A stretch of 64,000 bases of DNA, taken from NCBI GenBank assembly GCA_023053545.1, contig JAKZAN010000130.1:26001-90000 (forward strand), in the 5' to 3' direction. Below the pieces are notes generated by a model that had not been told where the DNA came from, ran no database searches, and saw only the letters and a list, made by a program, of their open reading frames with translations. Numbering within the stretch: the first letter of the stretch is position 1; every line of letters begins with the position of its first letter. The stretch is from Lepidurus packardi (Eukaryota > Arthropoda > Branchiopoda > Notostraca > Triopsidae). Positions 11,015-22,580 of the stretch are shown here, in pieces. The position numbers were made by a program, and so were the translations under genes.

Positions 11015-11400
11015 GGTGTTTCTGCTAAGTTACCTTTTGATACGTTTGAAATTTTGGTTATTATTACCATATCAATTTTCATCTATGGATGCAGTTCTTT
11101 GGGTTTCTAGATACCTATTTAGTTCCAATAATATCCATTAGTCGATATTGCTGTCCGCTTCTAAGCTCTCGTAGAGAACACTATCCTGGATATCGAAGGT
11201 TGTATAGAACCTCATCTCGTAGCAGAGAAGATGAGTTCAATCAGTTCTCAACAACTAAAAACCAATGATGTGTGACAAAGATCCAAACAGGTTCTTTTGG
11301 AACCCGCATAATAGAGGCGCATAATAGAGGATCCAGCATAAAAATATATAAACTACAGTATAGTATAATATAGTCCCCTAATTAACATCACATCGGCACC
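11015..11400. promoter_or_regulatory. Divergent promoter region, actin (-) / SAE1 (+)
   Basis: The 386 bp between the two start codons hold a perfect 13-bp tandem duplication (CGCATAATAGAGG at 11305-11317 and 11318-11330) and a TATA-rich run (11340-11372, AAAATATATAAA then TATAGTATAATATAG) about 30-60 nt before the SAE1 start. A 7-bp inverted repeat CTCATCT/AGATGAG lies near 11212-11235. Function as promoter elements is inferred from position only. Confidence 0.4.
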
Positions 11401-12531
11401 ATGGAAGGCGACACCCTCAAAAAGAAAACTATCTCTGCAGAATAGAGGAAACGCCTCGACAGGCAGAGATTCCTCGGTCTTGAGACTATGAAAAAGTATC
11501 CTTCCCATCTCAATACTTCTTAATCACAGGATGATGAATTCTTTAGTACTTGTTACTCCTCTCAACGGAGTCAACACTGAGCTAGCCAAAAACCTCGTCC
11601 TTTCGGGCATCAACATCGTAGCCCACGACCCAGCTACTATAACCCAGGACGACTTCAATACTAACTTTCTTGTGGCTCAGTCAGACATCGGCAAGCCACG
11701 AGGGCTAACTATTCTCTCAAAACTTCGTCTTATGAACTAATCCGGTCACAACCAATATGAAGCCGAACTGCCGTCTTTGACTTAGAATTCCTAATACTAT
11801 AAAAAGTTCACAATCATCGCAACATCCTTCGAATCTTTCGCTGAGAGTAAAAAGTGGAGTGACTTTTGTGGGGATGTTCTTAACGTGCCTCATTACAACA
11901 GTGTGAGCTGTGGTAAGTACGGGTTCACGATGATCCGCCTCGGCAAGTCCTGTACTTATGTGACACGAACCAAGAACTTCATGGAGTACGATGCCCAAGG
12001 AAATGTCAAGGATCGTTATGTAGATTTTCAGGAGGTGCATGTGGAATCTTTGCCCTTTGATCGACTGTTCCCCTAGACTGACACCAACGTAAAGGACCTG
12101 TACTACGCCATCAGAAGTAAGCACAACCATCGAGTTTTAATCTTTGTATAGTGATGAAATAGGCTGAAGATAACAAGTTAAAATATGATCCTTTCCACCC
12201 CAACAAAGAGACTCTGGATAAAATAGTGGGGGAACTAGGAGCCAAGGTTACGAGCCACAAGATAAACACAGATGCATTAAAAGTGACTTTAAAGAATTTC
12301 GCAAGCCAGTTTGGATTGGAGTTCTGTCCGGTATATTCAGTTGTGGGGAGCATAATTTCACAGGAGATCATCAAGGTGATATCAGGACAGGGAGAGCCGG
12401 CTATGAACTGGCTAGTGTACGACAGCCAGGAAGGGTACGGAAATGTACTGAAGCTGAGGGCCCAGAACAAGGACAGATAAAGATACACAGAACGTCCTGA
12501 CCTGCGCGAAAAAATCGAGAAAAGCAAATGA
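11401..12531 (+). CDS. SAE1: SUMO-activating enzyme subunit 1 (SAE1/AOS1)
   Basis: Three exons (11401-11495, 11530-12116, 12152-12531) with introns of 34 and 35 nt give 353 aa. The E1 signature RLDRQRFLGLETMKK, the NGVNTELAKNLVLSGI Rossmann segment and the DDFNTNFL motif are all present, followed by the E1 C-terminal part with PVYSVVGSIISQEIIKVIS. Aos1 pairs with UBA2 to adenylate SUMO; it lacks the catalytic cysteine itself. NAE1/ULA1 is the alternative, but length and the C-terminal half favour SAE1. A TAA after KDR would shorten it under the standard code; here translation continues 16 codons to TGA. A SIZ/PIAS-type SUMO ligase is 26 kb away. Confidence 0.82.
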
Positions 12532-12597
12532 TCTGAGTTTTATAGCTGTGCCAATTATTAGTGTAATCCAATATATTATATACCAGAGCACAGCGCC

Positions 12598-13881
12598 ATG
12601 AATAAAAAAATGAAGGGCTTCTTTCCACATCCTCAAGTCACCAAAGAGACTCTCCGCAAGGCTAAACTCAACTTCGACTCCCCGTCCTACGCCAGAAGTC
12701 CCGAATACTCCACCAAAAAAAGACCCAATCCTATCCTTTCCTCCACCAATCGACTCCAGAGTAACTCTACTGATGAGTCGCCGAAGCCCCAAACTCTAAC
12801 CTAATCCTAAATGGAAGCAATTGTAATCTAGTAGAAACGCAAAGAGGTTTAAGCTAAGTAAGCCTATCTACAACAGTGTAAGTAACAGCAACAAACGATT
12901 ACTCTACTGCTAGAGCAACAAGTTCACGATGCTCGGAAGTAGGAATAAGCATTACTGTAACAGCTATCCAAAGCAAAAGAAAATGCAGAGTATCTAGCAG
13001 GGGAAATAGAGAAATGTAGAGAAGCAGAAAGTATCAAACCAGAATAATTTCTAGCCTGGAGGGAGGCATAGGCGAGGAAAAGGTACTATGAAACTATCGA
13101 AGAGATGACACGCAAACATGCAGAGTCGATGAACAGCAAAATACAAAAAGTGGGGTATCTGAAGGAACAGTTGGGACGGGAGAAGGAATAGCTGACGGAA
13201 CTGCAGAAACAGCTGCAGAAATAGAGAGAGTAGCGGAAGAGGAAGGAGGAGTTTGAGAAAAAACAGGCAGAACGAGAAAGGTAAGCACAGATGAAAGAAT
13301 ACGCCAAAATATCAGTCAATGATGTGGCAAACCTGTCGCAGGAAGTGAGTGAATTGAAGTCTAAAATTCAGGTACTCAAGGAAAATAAAAAGGTACTCGT
13401 CTAGGAGATCAAGCAAGAACTCGACTCCGAAAGCTGGTCAGTCAAAGAGCGTTTCGAGGCAAGCAAGGAACGCATTGCACGCGAAATGAAGAAGCTTGCA
13501 AGATACATGGAGAAACCATAAAAGTAAATTGTAATCAACAAGACGTAGAAGATCGCCAATCCCCTCAGCCTCATCGAGGCGTATGAACTACGATTGTCCC
13601 AATTAGAGAGAGCATTGCCTCCTGAGCTGAGGACCGAAAGAGTGCTAGCATGTCTACAGCCTTTGCCGTGGCGAAGCATAAAAGGTGCGGGAATCGAGCC
13701 AACTTCCGCAACATCGAAAATTCACGAAAAGTATAATAAAATGCAGCGATAGTTTATCGAGCTGGAGGAAAGGCTGAATGGAACAAAAGAGGCAATCAAA
13801 GAAAAGGACGAAGAGATCGAAGGGTATACGAAGACAATCGCCAGCATCGATGAAAGGGCGAAACAACTAACCAGGAAATGA
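12598..13881 (+). CDS. Long coiled-coil protein
   Basis: A single exon of 427 aa rich in Gln, Glu, Lys and Arg, with many TAA/TAG codons read as Gln. The N-terminal 80 residues are basic and disordered (GFFPHPQVTKETLRK). From about residue 85 to 330 the sequence is almost continuous heptad-type coiled coil (YLKEQLGREKEQLTELQKQL; SELKSKIQVLKENKKVLVQE). A short Pro/Leu-rich break follows, then a second coil over the last 60 residues. No family is recognisable. A cytoskeletal or basal-body structural role is plausible for a ciliate but unproven. Confidence 0.65.
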
Positions 13882-13957
13882 TATTAGCTGCACATATCAA
13901 CAGTAGGCTTTATACTTTTTACCTTCGACATATTTGTTAATATAACGGAGTAAAAAA

Positions 13958-15367
13958 ATGGAGGAAAACCCTTTAGGAAACATCGAGGCTGAGGCTCCCC
14001 ATCCGTTTACTCTCAGGTAACAGCTCTACGTGTTTGCCTTAGGCATGCTCACCTGGGCTTCCTATCCTTATTGCTTTGATATCCCCCAGACAGTGCAAAC
14101 CCAGCTCAAACTTCCTCCATATTCTCTCGAACCAGATCGCTTTAATGCTCTCTACGTCATCATTTCCCTACCTAATATTTTTCTGAGCTTCGTCTCTGGT
14201 CTCATCACTGCTAAACTTGGTCCTATCAGAGCTATTCTGATCTATAGTTCCTTGCTCTGTGTTGGTCAGACTATCCTCACTTACTCCGTATACTCATTAA
14301 GTAATGGTTGGTACTGGTGGGCTCTCTTTGCACGTCTTGTAATCGGATTTTCAGGCTATAGCCTTGTAGGCGCTAATCTCTCACTGATACCGAAGTATAC
14401 TGCAAAGAAATATGTTTCTCTCTTAGTTGGACTTGGCTCTATGCTTCCTTGGACTACTCAGAGCCTGACGTCTGCTATTTCCCCAGCCATATATAAGTCT
14501 AGCGGCGAAGTCTACCTGACTTTCCTAGTTGGTTGGTTTATAGTTCTTAGTAGCGTGATTTCTGCAGCGATCCTTTGGAGAATTGATCTCGGATTCCAGA
14601 AGCGTCTACCAAATAAATAAGACAAAGCACCCTCCACAAAACTCAATAGGTAAACCCTCCAAGCGTTGGGACCCATGATGGCTATCGTCTTCATCGTCAT
14701 CACTTTCGCAGTAAGTGTAGAAGGCAGCATAATCATTAATGCGAATGATATGCTACATGAGAGAGTCGGCTTCACAAACACGCAAGCGGGAAGCATTGCT
14801 ATGATGCCCCTCTTGATCAACTGCCTCACTAGTCCCCTTTGGGCGTTCCTTAAGGAAAAGCTGAAACACAAGCGGATACTTTTCCCAATCATTGGATTCA
14901 TTCTACTGTTGGACATCGTGATACTCTACTTTTTACCTTCGAATGTAAATGGTCTGAGTTACTTCATGGCATACCTTGGGTTCATTCTATTGGGCGTCTG
15001 GGACAGTGGAGCAGTAACCCTCATAATTGGATCTATCCCAGCTATTACACCACCGCAAGTGCATAGTCTCGCCTTTTCGGTCTACACCACGGCACTAGCC
15101 TTAGGTATGGGCATTAGTCCTTTAATCACAGCCAGAATAATCCAGTCTGGTGGCACATACGCATAAGGCTACAAAAACTGTTACTATCTGTATTTCTTAG
15201 AGTATCTGGTTGCCATGGGAGGGTTGTGTTTCATGTGGTTATCAAATTCTGCCCAAGCCAGAGCAATCGATCAAGGGACTGAAGGCACTGCTCTCGAAAA
15301 AGAGCCACTTAATCAGGCCGGTAATACTCCAAACCCCGCAAAAGACTCATTATTATCTATGGATTGA
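13958..15367 (+). CDS. Major facilitator superfamily transporter, MFSD1-like
   Basis: A single exon of 469 aa with about twelve hydrophobic segments. The first half shows the MFSD1-type pattern: RFNALYVIISLPNIFLSF, then a GLITAKLGPIRAIL loop and a RLVIGFSGYSLVGANLS helix (the family's R-x-x-x-G-x-G-x-x-S). The second half starts near residue 245 after a hydrophilic loop and includes a PAITPPQVHSLAF loop. MFSD1 exports dipeptides from lysosomes in animals; substrate here is not known. Two in-frame TAA and several TAG codons encode Gln, including FTLRQQLYV at the start. The C-terminus is a short acidic/Asn-rich tail. It converges with the FtsH-like gene 181 bp away. Confidence 0.7.
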
Positions 15368-15547
15368 TAAATGCAGGCCCTACAATGGATGTACGATAAT
15401 CACAGACTCGATCAAACTCGACAGAGCCAGTGCAGCGCGAAATTTAAATGCAAGGAAAATGAGGGACAAGGGATTGATCCTTTTAAAGAAATCCGCCATT
15501 ACACATAACATTATTGCTTATTCCTCGATCTACTCTGAACACTGCAT

Positions 15548-16753
15548 TCAACTCACGCGAGTTTCCTTTACACTCTGTATCAGGTGCTCATTATTTATCA
15601 GTTCTTTGTGCGACCTCAAAGCCCCATATGCACTTTAGTTGACTATGTGTTCAAGTTCAGCCCCGCTCAATCCTTTTGTCACTCTTGCCGCCTCCTTAAT
15701 CGTTGTGTCATCCACCTTATGCTTTTTGTTATTGAGATGGATACGTAGGATCCCTTCACGCTCTGCTGCCGAAGGAAGACTGGTTCCGATTTTAATATCG
15801 AAGCGCCCAGGTCTCATGATAGCCTCATCGATCATATTTTCACGATTGGTGGCAGCCATGATGACAATGTTGTCCTCTGAGCCTGCGAACCCATCCATCT
15901 CCGTCAAAAGTTGGTTGATGGTAGAGTTGTGTTCAGAGTCTCCAGAACTCATGCCTGATGATCTTTTTCCAATAGCATCAAATTCATCGATGAAGATAAT
16001 GCAGCCATTTTTCATTGCACGTGCTTTTTAGAACATGGCTCGGATTTTCTTGGGACCCATGCCAACATAGACTTACTTGAACTCCGCAGCAGAGCAGTAT
16101 ATGAAACTAGAGTTGCTTTCGCCGGCAGTGGCCCTGGCGAGCATCGTTTTGCCAGTGCCTGGAGGCCCGTAGAGTAAAACACCTCTGCGCATGCGTGCTC
16201 CAATATTTTTGTACTTAGAGGGGTATCGCATGAAATCGATGATCTAGGACAGTTTCTACTTGATCTCCTCGTTCCCGAATATATCGCTGAACAGCACCAA
16301 ACTGTGTTTCTCCTATTTATTTTTTGCCGTGGTAGATCCTCCCAGTTGGGGCTCCAATAACTTATACGCATAGTAGGATGCTACTGCCAGTCCCACCGAT
16401 GATATCACCATGGTTTCTGGCAACTCGGCTGCCGGCACGACACTCTCACATCTATATAATAGTCGAGGAGTCTATTTTAGGAGCTTGAAGATCTCGGACT
16501 TGGGGATGGCAGATATATTAGTTTTGTACCAGTCAGATAGTTCTGACTTGAAATAGAGGTAGTCTCCTTTGACGATGACTTATTTGATACTGTTTCTGCG
16601 GAGAGCCTCGATGAAGTGGGAAACTCTGGTTTCAACGAGTCCAGAGTCGAGATAGACTTTGAAGTAGAATGCCGAACCGACGATGCAGATGCCAGCAAGG
16701 AAGTAGTACTTATGTCGCTTGATAAAGTCCTGGGCTTGGCGTAGGATGTTCAT
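15548..16753 (-). CDS. FtsH/Yme1-like AAA ATPase lacking the peptidase domain
   Basis: A single exon of 401 aa. Residues about 16-32 are hydrophobic, followed by an FtsH-type N-domain ([20 protein letters not shown]) and a second membrane segment near 130 ([19 protein letters not shown]). The AAA module has Walker A GPPGTGKT at 196-203, pore motif YVG, Walker [12 protein letters not shown] near 252-262, and the second region of homology with IMAATNR and RPGRFD. The lid ends [19 protein letters not shown] and translation stops 20 residues later. FtsH family members continue about 200 residues with an HExxH zinc protease; here it is absent and MFSD1 begins only 181 bp away. Sequence motifs favour FtsH over Msp1. 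Mitochondrial location is inferred. Confidence 0.8.
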
Positions 16754-16991
16754 GATGGGAGTGTTGTTGGTTTGCGCTAGATTACAGACTGTATCGTGAG
16801 AATAAGCCAGTCACAATTAAATTATTAATGAACCTGGATTTGTTTAGTTCAAACACGACCCAACGCCAACATAGTATATTATTTGTGTTTATAGAACAGA
16901 CACTTATTACTATAAGGCTGCCTTGTTATATACTCAAAGGTTTAATCAATCATTAGAAACATAATCAATTTACTAATAATAACAGCCCTCG

Positions 16992-18151
16992 ATGACTGAG
17001 AGCGTCATCACCCGCAAGGAAACCAGGCGCAGTCTTCACAGTGCTGAAGCTTCCCTCGCTCAGCCCCCTCAGCGCACCGAGCCGGAGGAACGCTTTCGAT
17101 CCCTGACCAAAATTTATGAAGAAAACGAGCGTAGGCGACTCCAGAACCTCCAGAGCTATGACATAATTAAAAACCTGCAGATCAAGACCTCTACCGAAAG
17201 TAATTGACCTTTTCTAATGATATCTTTCCACTCACAGAGAAGGAGGAGGGCTAAAAAAAGGTGGGCAGAAAATCGCGCAAGGACCAGGAAAACAGGAATT
17301 TCATATGCGGATGTGGGAGAAAGTATCTTTCCTACCCTGCTCTTTACACCCATATCAAGACCAAGCATGATATGATCACTCCCCCAGGCACCATCAAGCC
17401 TAACACTCGCATGGGTGTTTAGACACAGCCCAGAAGAGGCAGACCTCCCACCCACAAACAGCTCGAAGACATTCACTCCATCGATGAGAATGCCAACAAG
17501 AATGAAATATCGAGCGTACTAAAGGATTCAGTGGACATTAAGAAGTCGCATCTGCTCGAGCAATATGAGAGTCAGGTCAAAGGCACGGTCCTGAGTGACT
17601 ACATCGAATATCCTGTTTTTGTGGAAATGATTGAAGAAGTGCAGCGCGAAAAGTTGGCCTCGCTCTATGTAGAACTACCCATAGACAAAGTGCTGGCCAT
17701 CTATCTTTACAATATGACGAACCACTTTAATGAAACCATGATTGCAATAATGCAGGACATCTTCGTGCTGTTGCGAGAGTGCATCAACAAGTGTGGTGCT
17801 CGTGTACAGTAAAGATACGAGGCCAAGACAGGGGTGTGCAAGCCTGTAGTCCAAAAAGGCAAAGATACCAAAGTCCACGACGCCAAGAATACCGATGCTA
17901 GAAGAGGAGAAAACAGTAAAGAAGAGAGCTACAGTGCCACTCATAGCTGTGAATACTTGCCTCTAGTGGGGGACTACTTTGTCCAGAAGTACGTCCCAAG
18001 AAGGATGCCAGGTCTGAACCGCAAGGTGTTGTCGCTGATAATGTTAGACTTCTTGACCTGGCTGACGGAGCATAAGTTGACTTCGATAGCGGTAATCGAG
18101 TCGACACTTGACATGGTATCCTCGATCAACTCCTTCGATCTGTGTTGCTGA
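16992..18151 (+). CDS. C2H2-type zinc finger and AT-hook protein
   Basis: Two exons (16992-17199, 17238-18151; 38-nt intron) give 373 aa. A zinc-finger-like unit has Cys93, Cys95, His108 and His113 (CGCGRKYLSYPALYTHIKTKH), and an AT-hook core RRGRPP sits at 135-140, so the protein likely binds DNA. The C-terminal 200 residues are helical, with blocks such as LPIDKVLAIYLYNMTNHF and YLPLVGDYFVQKYVPRRMPG that match no domain I know. The first 70 residues are basic and coiled. C-x-C rather than C-x2-C spacing in the finger is unusual. Confidence 0.65.
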
Positions 18152-18301
18152 TCAGACATTCGCCAAACGACAGCCAGCTAATATATTTTTACCATTAAAT
18201 TATCATATCATCATGCTGCGAGGGTACTTTTATTTCAAATAACGAATATGAAATAGTAATTTTGTGTTATGGAGCAGATTAAAATAGAATTTGGCGAATC
18301 A

Positions 18302-18829
18302 TCATTAGCGAGGTAGCTGAGCTCTGCAGCAGGGGCAGGTGTCCTTCTTTTCCAACCATGGCATCAAACACCCTCTGTGGAATGCATGTCCGCACTGGAG
18401 TTCGATGCCTTCACCATCATGTTCCTGACATACCGCGCACTCTCCCACTGAGTCTGTTTGCTTTAAGGCTTCTATCTGTGCTTACGAGGCTCCTTCCTGC
18501 TCATCATCGCCCAGCATTCGTAATATTCTTTCGAGGAAGCTTTCGTACTGTTCTCCACTAATGTAATTAGATCGAGACAACTGGAAGTCTAGAGCCGATG
18601 AACTCATTATGACTACAGATATGGTCGATGTCTCTTGGGGCTGTGATGTTTAATCGAAAGGAGTAAATTTTCTGGGATCCTCTTCGCGAGTGATTTGCTC
18701 GACAGCATCGCTGTGACACGAAGGGCAGGAGGTCGACTGCAAAACAGGAGAAGAGTGAAGGGGGGATTCGAACTGAGTTTAACATTGGAAGCACCAGAAG
18801 GGAAGTGGAATGGGTGTATCGATGTGCAT
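18302..18829 (-). CDS. RING-H2 E3 ubiquitin ligase, RNF126/RNF115-like
   Basis: A single exon of 175 aa. The N-terminus has a zinc-ribbon pattern (FWCFQC ... STSCPSCHSD) followed by AVEQITREE, as in RNF126/RNF115. A disordered Ser/Gln middle leads to a RING-H2 finger near residues 128-170: CAVCQE, then LQCGHAFHRGC, PWL and DTCPCCRAQLP. All eight metal ligands are present. Such proteins ubiquitinate misfolded cytosolic clients and trafficking cargo. A TAA after EGAS and another just before the terminal TGA are read as Gln. The gene is complete, with its ATG at 18829. Confidence 0.8.
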
Positions 18830-19512
18830 TATGCGTAGTGTTTTTGTGCTGGAATTTACAAATTACGAAAAAATATGTTTTTTATGAGAGCTGTTAAGAC
18901 CCCACTGCCTCTAATTAATTCTCCCTTAAAGTAACAAATGTTTTACGGCCTTTCTATTCTCTTTTTGGAAACCAGTGTTATGATAGCAGTGGACCGATAC
19001 ATCTTACGATCTGATTACTTGGTTTCCTTAGATTCAGGGAAGGACTCCCATCTTACATTTACAAATAATCTATTATACTGTCGGTATTTGACATCCCAGT
19101 CCGATATTTCCATTTGTATATTTCCGCTATCCATCTAGTTATGTATTCTATCCCTAAACTGCAGGTTCATACTCATCTGCTTAAATCACCTTAGCCCTCA
19201 ACCCCTGTAACGCCACTGTTGAGCATTCATTTAATGACTCTGGCTGTCCAAAGCTAGAGTCAGATCGTAAGCGTCCTTGAGCAAGGTCAGTTTATTTTAT
19301 AAACTCCCACCTTCCCTAAAGTGTATTAGAGACTCTTCAATAACAGCATCACCAAGCCCAGAAGCAACTGATCACACCTCCGAAAATCGGGACTCGACTT
19401 CTATAAAACATGGGCACTTCGATGATGCTGAGTCTCGAAACGCAACCCGCATTGTTCCATAGAAAGAGATCAGACGAACGGATCAAATACAGAGTCAACA
19501 TACACATACAAA
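18830..19512. other. Intergenic region with small inverted repeats
   Basis: No supported gene. A/T-rich, with two hairpins: TGACTCTGGCT-GTCCAA-AGCTAGAGTCA at 19235-19262 (one G-T pair in 11) and CCTTG-AG-CAAGG at 19275-19286. A short hydrophobic plus-strand frame at 18938-19218 has no family features. Confidence 0.4.
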
Positions 19513-21543
19513 TCAGATCTCAGGATGCGGGTCAACTATCTGCTTTTCTGAAGCGTCGACCCTCGGCTGTATGTTTTTCTCCAAATTATCTTCAACTGCC
19601 TTGCTCGTTACTCCCCACTTGCTCAGCACACCCACAGCGCATAGAATCTCGACCACGACTGCCAGGATCAGCAGCACTGAGACAGGGGTAGGACTGATGG
19701 AGCTGTTGATGCCCAGGATCAGGATGACACAAAACTCGAGGATGCAGCCGATGACCAGGACGGAGTCGAACAGGGTATACTTCTGCAGCATCTTCTTCAG
19801 CAGCAATTCTCCAGCCACTCTGAAGGCCAGGAGGACGATGAGACTCAGCATGTTCTGGCTGTTGATGGTATTGATGATAACGATACTAGTTAGCACATCG
19901 AACACGAACTCAGCGAAGTTCTCGATGCGGGAGTACAGACCGATGCTCTTGCCGAAGATAAGCATACTGCCAGTGAGCACAGCGAAGAAGGCCAGGAAGA
20001 GACCAGCGAAGGCATTGCAGGTGGTGAAGGTGGCAGTGCTGGTGGAGGGGACTTGGCCGTACCTGGAGTTGAAGGTGAGTTCGGCGATGGAGAAGAAGAC
20101 GATGGGGAACATGGAAGTCTTGAGCCAGAACTCCAGGAACCTGTAGCCATAGGTCTTGAGGTTGTGGTGTCCCTCGAGTTTCTTGGTGGCTCTGAGGAAG
20201 ATGTAGCCTATGAGAGCAAGGAATAGGGAGATGAGGACGAAGAGGACGGGCAGGGCGGCATTCCTGGCGAAGCTGGCATCAGTGACTAGGTTGGAGAACC
20301 TGCCATCGGAGTACTCGGTGTAGCCATCGGGGAGGAAGTTGAGAGGACTGGTGCCGAAGTGGTACCAGATCATCTTGAAACTGAAAAGGTGGCCAACTAG
20401 TCCGACTGAAGGAAGACCGAGGGTAAAGACCAGGAAACCAATGAGTTGCAGGAAAAAGATGATGTGGTTGTGCTTGTAGCCCAGCATGTGCAGACATAGT
20501 GCTACAATCAAGGCTATGGACAAGAGGACAACGACAGCTACAACCGTGGATAAGACTGCTGCACGATCTTCCTTTGAAAGGAGGGAGTCAACATATCCAT
20601 ACAAAATAGGCTCGCCGGTACGCATGGCACCAAGATAAATTCCGCCCACTAGAGAGGCTGAAGGGTAGGAGACTTGAAGAGTCGCTTTATGTGGATCTGT
20701 TTCGGAGACAACTCCGCCTACAATAAAAAGTTCAGTGGTCGCTAGGTATCTAATGTTTTTGCTGCTGTTCTTTAAAGGATCATAGAAGGAAGATAGTTTC
20801 AGATTAGGGATTTACGAAGGAGTCAGGCTATTGAGGAATCGCACAGTAAGACTTAGGGATTAAGATTTCCAATCAATGACGTTCAATCTATTGGAAGTAA
20901 AGGCCTTCGGAAGACAAGCCTTCAGCTGAGCATCATAGGTTTAGGATGAAGTGCAAGGTATACATGCTCCGGAAAAGTAAGAAAAGTTAGGATAACATTA
21001 TTGGCATTGACTAGTGGGAGTAGCATTAGGATCCTTGCAAGAAGAACATACAGAGGGTGCAGTACATGTAGAACATAAGGATGGACAAGCACAGGCTACA
21101 CAAATATTCTTTTGCCCTACTTCTAAACCGTAATCTGTACAATTATCAACACACAGTAAATTCTTCGGGTTCCAGAACGGCATATTAGGATTAATTTCTG
21201 CACATGACTTGCATCCTGAGCTCCATTGTGGTTTGCTGTCATCAATTACGGAACAATTAACACAGCTTTCAACTAGATTTGGAGTTTGGTTCCTCGTACT
21301 GCACGATGGAACACACCCAGCATCCCAGTAAGGAAAACTAATATTATATTGTCTGCAGCTTTAACACATATTTACATTAAAACTCCAATGTGGTTTAGCT
21401 GGATCAGCCTCTTCGCATGAGATACATTTTGAACCGAGGGCAACTGGCGTTGGTCCACTGCACTGTGAGTTACCTTAGAAATTCATTAGCATGAAGATCG
21501 TTGCAATGAGGATAAAGTTGACTCTGTTGATATGTTTTTTCAT
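19513..21543 (-). CDS. Cysteine-rich multipass surface protein
   Basis: A single exon of 676 aa on the minus strand. A cleavable signal peptide is clear (KKHINRVNFILIATIFMLMN). Residues about 22-205 are an ectodomain of repeated C-x2-C pairs (CISCEE, CQSCRQ, CVNCSV, CKSCAE, CSTCTAPSVCSSC), resembling growth-factor-receptor/furin-type cysteine-rich repeats, with Trp-containing spacers (PHWSFN, PYWDAG, PQWSSG, PFWNPK). A beta-rich spacer follows to about 320, then seven or more membrane segments to about 640 and a short charged tail. Proteins of this architecture are expanded in ciliates, but their ligands are unknown. A surface receptor or channel-like role is inference. Confidence 0.72.
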
Positions 21544-22580
21544 TTGGTGTTTTCTCTTTTTTGTTGGTGGTGTTTGTTTTTTCAATGTTAATGATTATGT
21601 CTGCCAACACTCTGACGACAGTCTGCTAATAAAAGGTGGCCTCCGCTCCATTTTACTGATAATCAGATTGTCTCAACTCTACTTCTGCCGATATGGGCAC
21701 CTAATTAGGCTGAAACCTAATCGATTAGACTCTCACCAGTTCTAAACAACAAGCCTAAACTGTGAGTTTCCCGTCGACAAATATCCTTCAATCTACTAAT
21801 CTAGTGCCTGGTTTGTCTCAAATGCTGGCTATGCACCTTTATGCATCTCTATACACAGAGTGTGGGGCTTTCTTTATCCTTTGGAGGCCCTTCAGACACT
21901 CTCGGTCTTAAATCGGGAGTACCACTATAGCCTTTACTTTAATTAACAGGCTGTCTAAATTTTGTTTACTTATCCACTATGTTATAAAATCGGGAGGACC
22001 ACCTTATTTTTGCTGGAAATTAGCAACTGTAACTATGCCTTGAAATCGGGAGTACCACTAAATCCCAACACCTTCATTTTTTATTTCTCATCCACCTTGC
22101 TGTCCCATACCACCAACTCTCTGTTTTTTGTTCTCATCTTATGCATTTTTCTCTCCCGCCCCCTTCTCTTTAACCTTCAAAAAGTATCCCCTCCCATCCC
22201 CTTCCGAATGATCCCTCATTGATCCTTATTCCCGTCATAACCATCAGTATTTCATCCATTGCCCCATTATTTTCCCCATGCTTTCCGATGCCAAATATCA
22301 GTAATGCTATCAGCATCGCTCCCGAAGGCCGCGCTGCCTCCTGTCAACATTTCGTTTCTTCTCGCTTAAAGATGTGGTGTTGGGATTATAGCTTGACTAT
22401 CATCCATAATGACTCCCAATCAACAAACCCATCATCGTTTCCAAAGGCCACGATCTCAATACCAGGCAGTGGGCACTCTCCAAACTCTCATGCCGCACCA
22501 TCCACAATATATCAATCCTCTACAGGTTGGAATCGAAAATCGCATATGCATCATCATTACCACCGTCACCCTCATTTCCG
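21544..22580. other. Gene-poor region, 1 kb
   Basis: Strongly T-rich at its left end, then C/T-rich. The only clear structure is three copies of a short GGGAG(T/G)ACCAC motif (21910-22060, listed separately). A plus-strand frame at 22409-22621 is discussed under rejected items. No exon with family features is seen. Confidence 0.4.
21910..22060 (+). repeat. Three-copy short direct repeat, AAATCGGGAGTACCACTA
   Basis: Copies at 21910-21927 and 22043-22060 are identical over 18 nt. A third at 21987-22006 differs by a G for T and in its end (AAATCGGGAGGACCACCTTA). Start-to-start distances are 77 and 56 nt, so it is not a simple tandem array. No gene overlaps it. Confidence 0.7.

Noticed and set aside
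15210-15638. Plus-strand frame with a motif like TnpB (CRPYNGC ... DRASAARNLNAR)
   Set aside because: Its first half overlaps the MFSD1-like coding frame and its second half lies in the gap to the FtsH gene. The D-R-x-x-A-A-R-N resemblance is short, with no RuvC residues or terminal repeats.
18938-19218. Hydrophobic plus-strand frame
   Set aside because: AT-rich, no ciliate-type codon pattern, no domain, no clear neighbours; kept as intergenic.
19571-20146. Plus-strand frame of 191 residues
   Set aside because: Antisense shadow of the membrane domain of the cysteine-rich protein.
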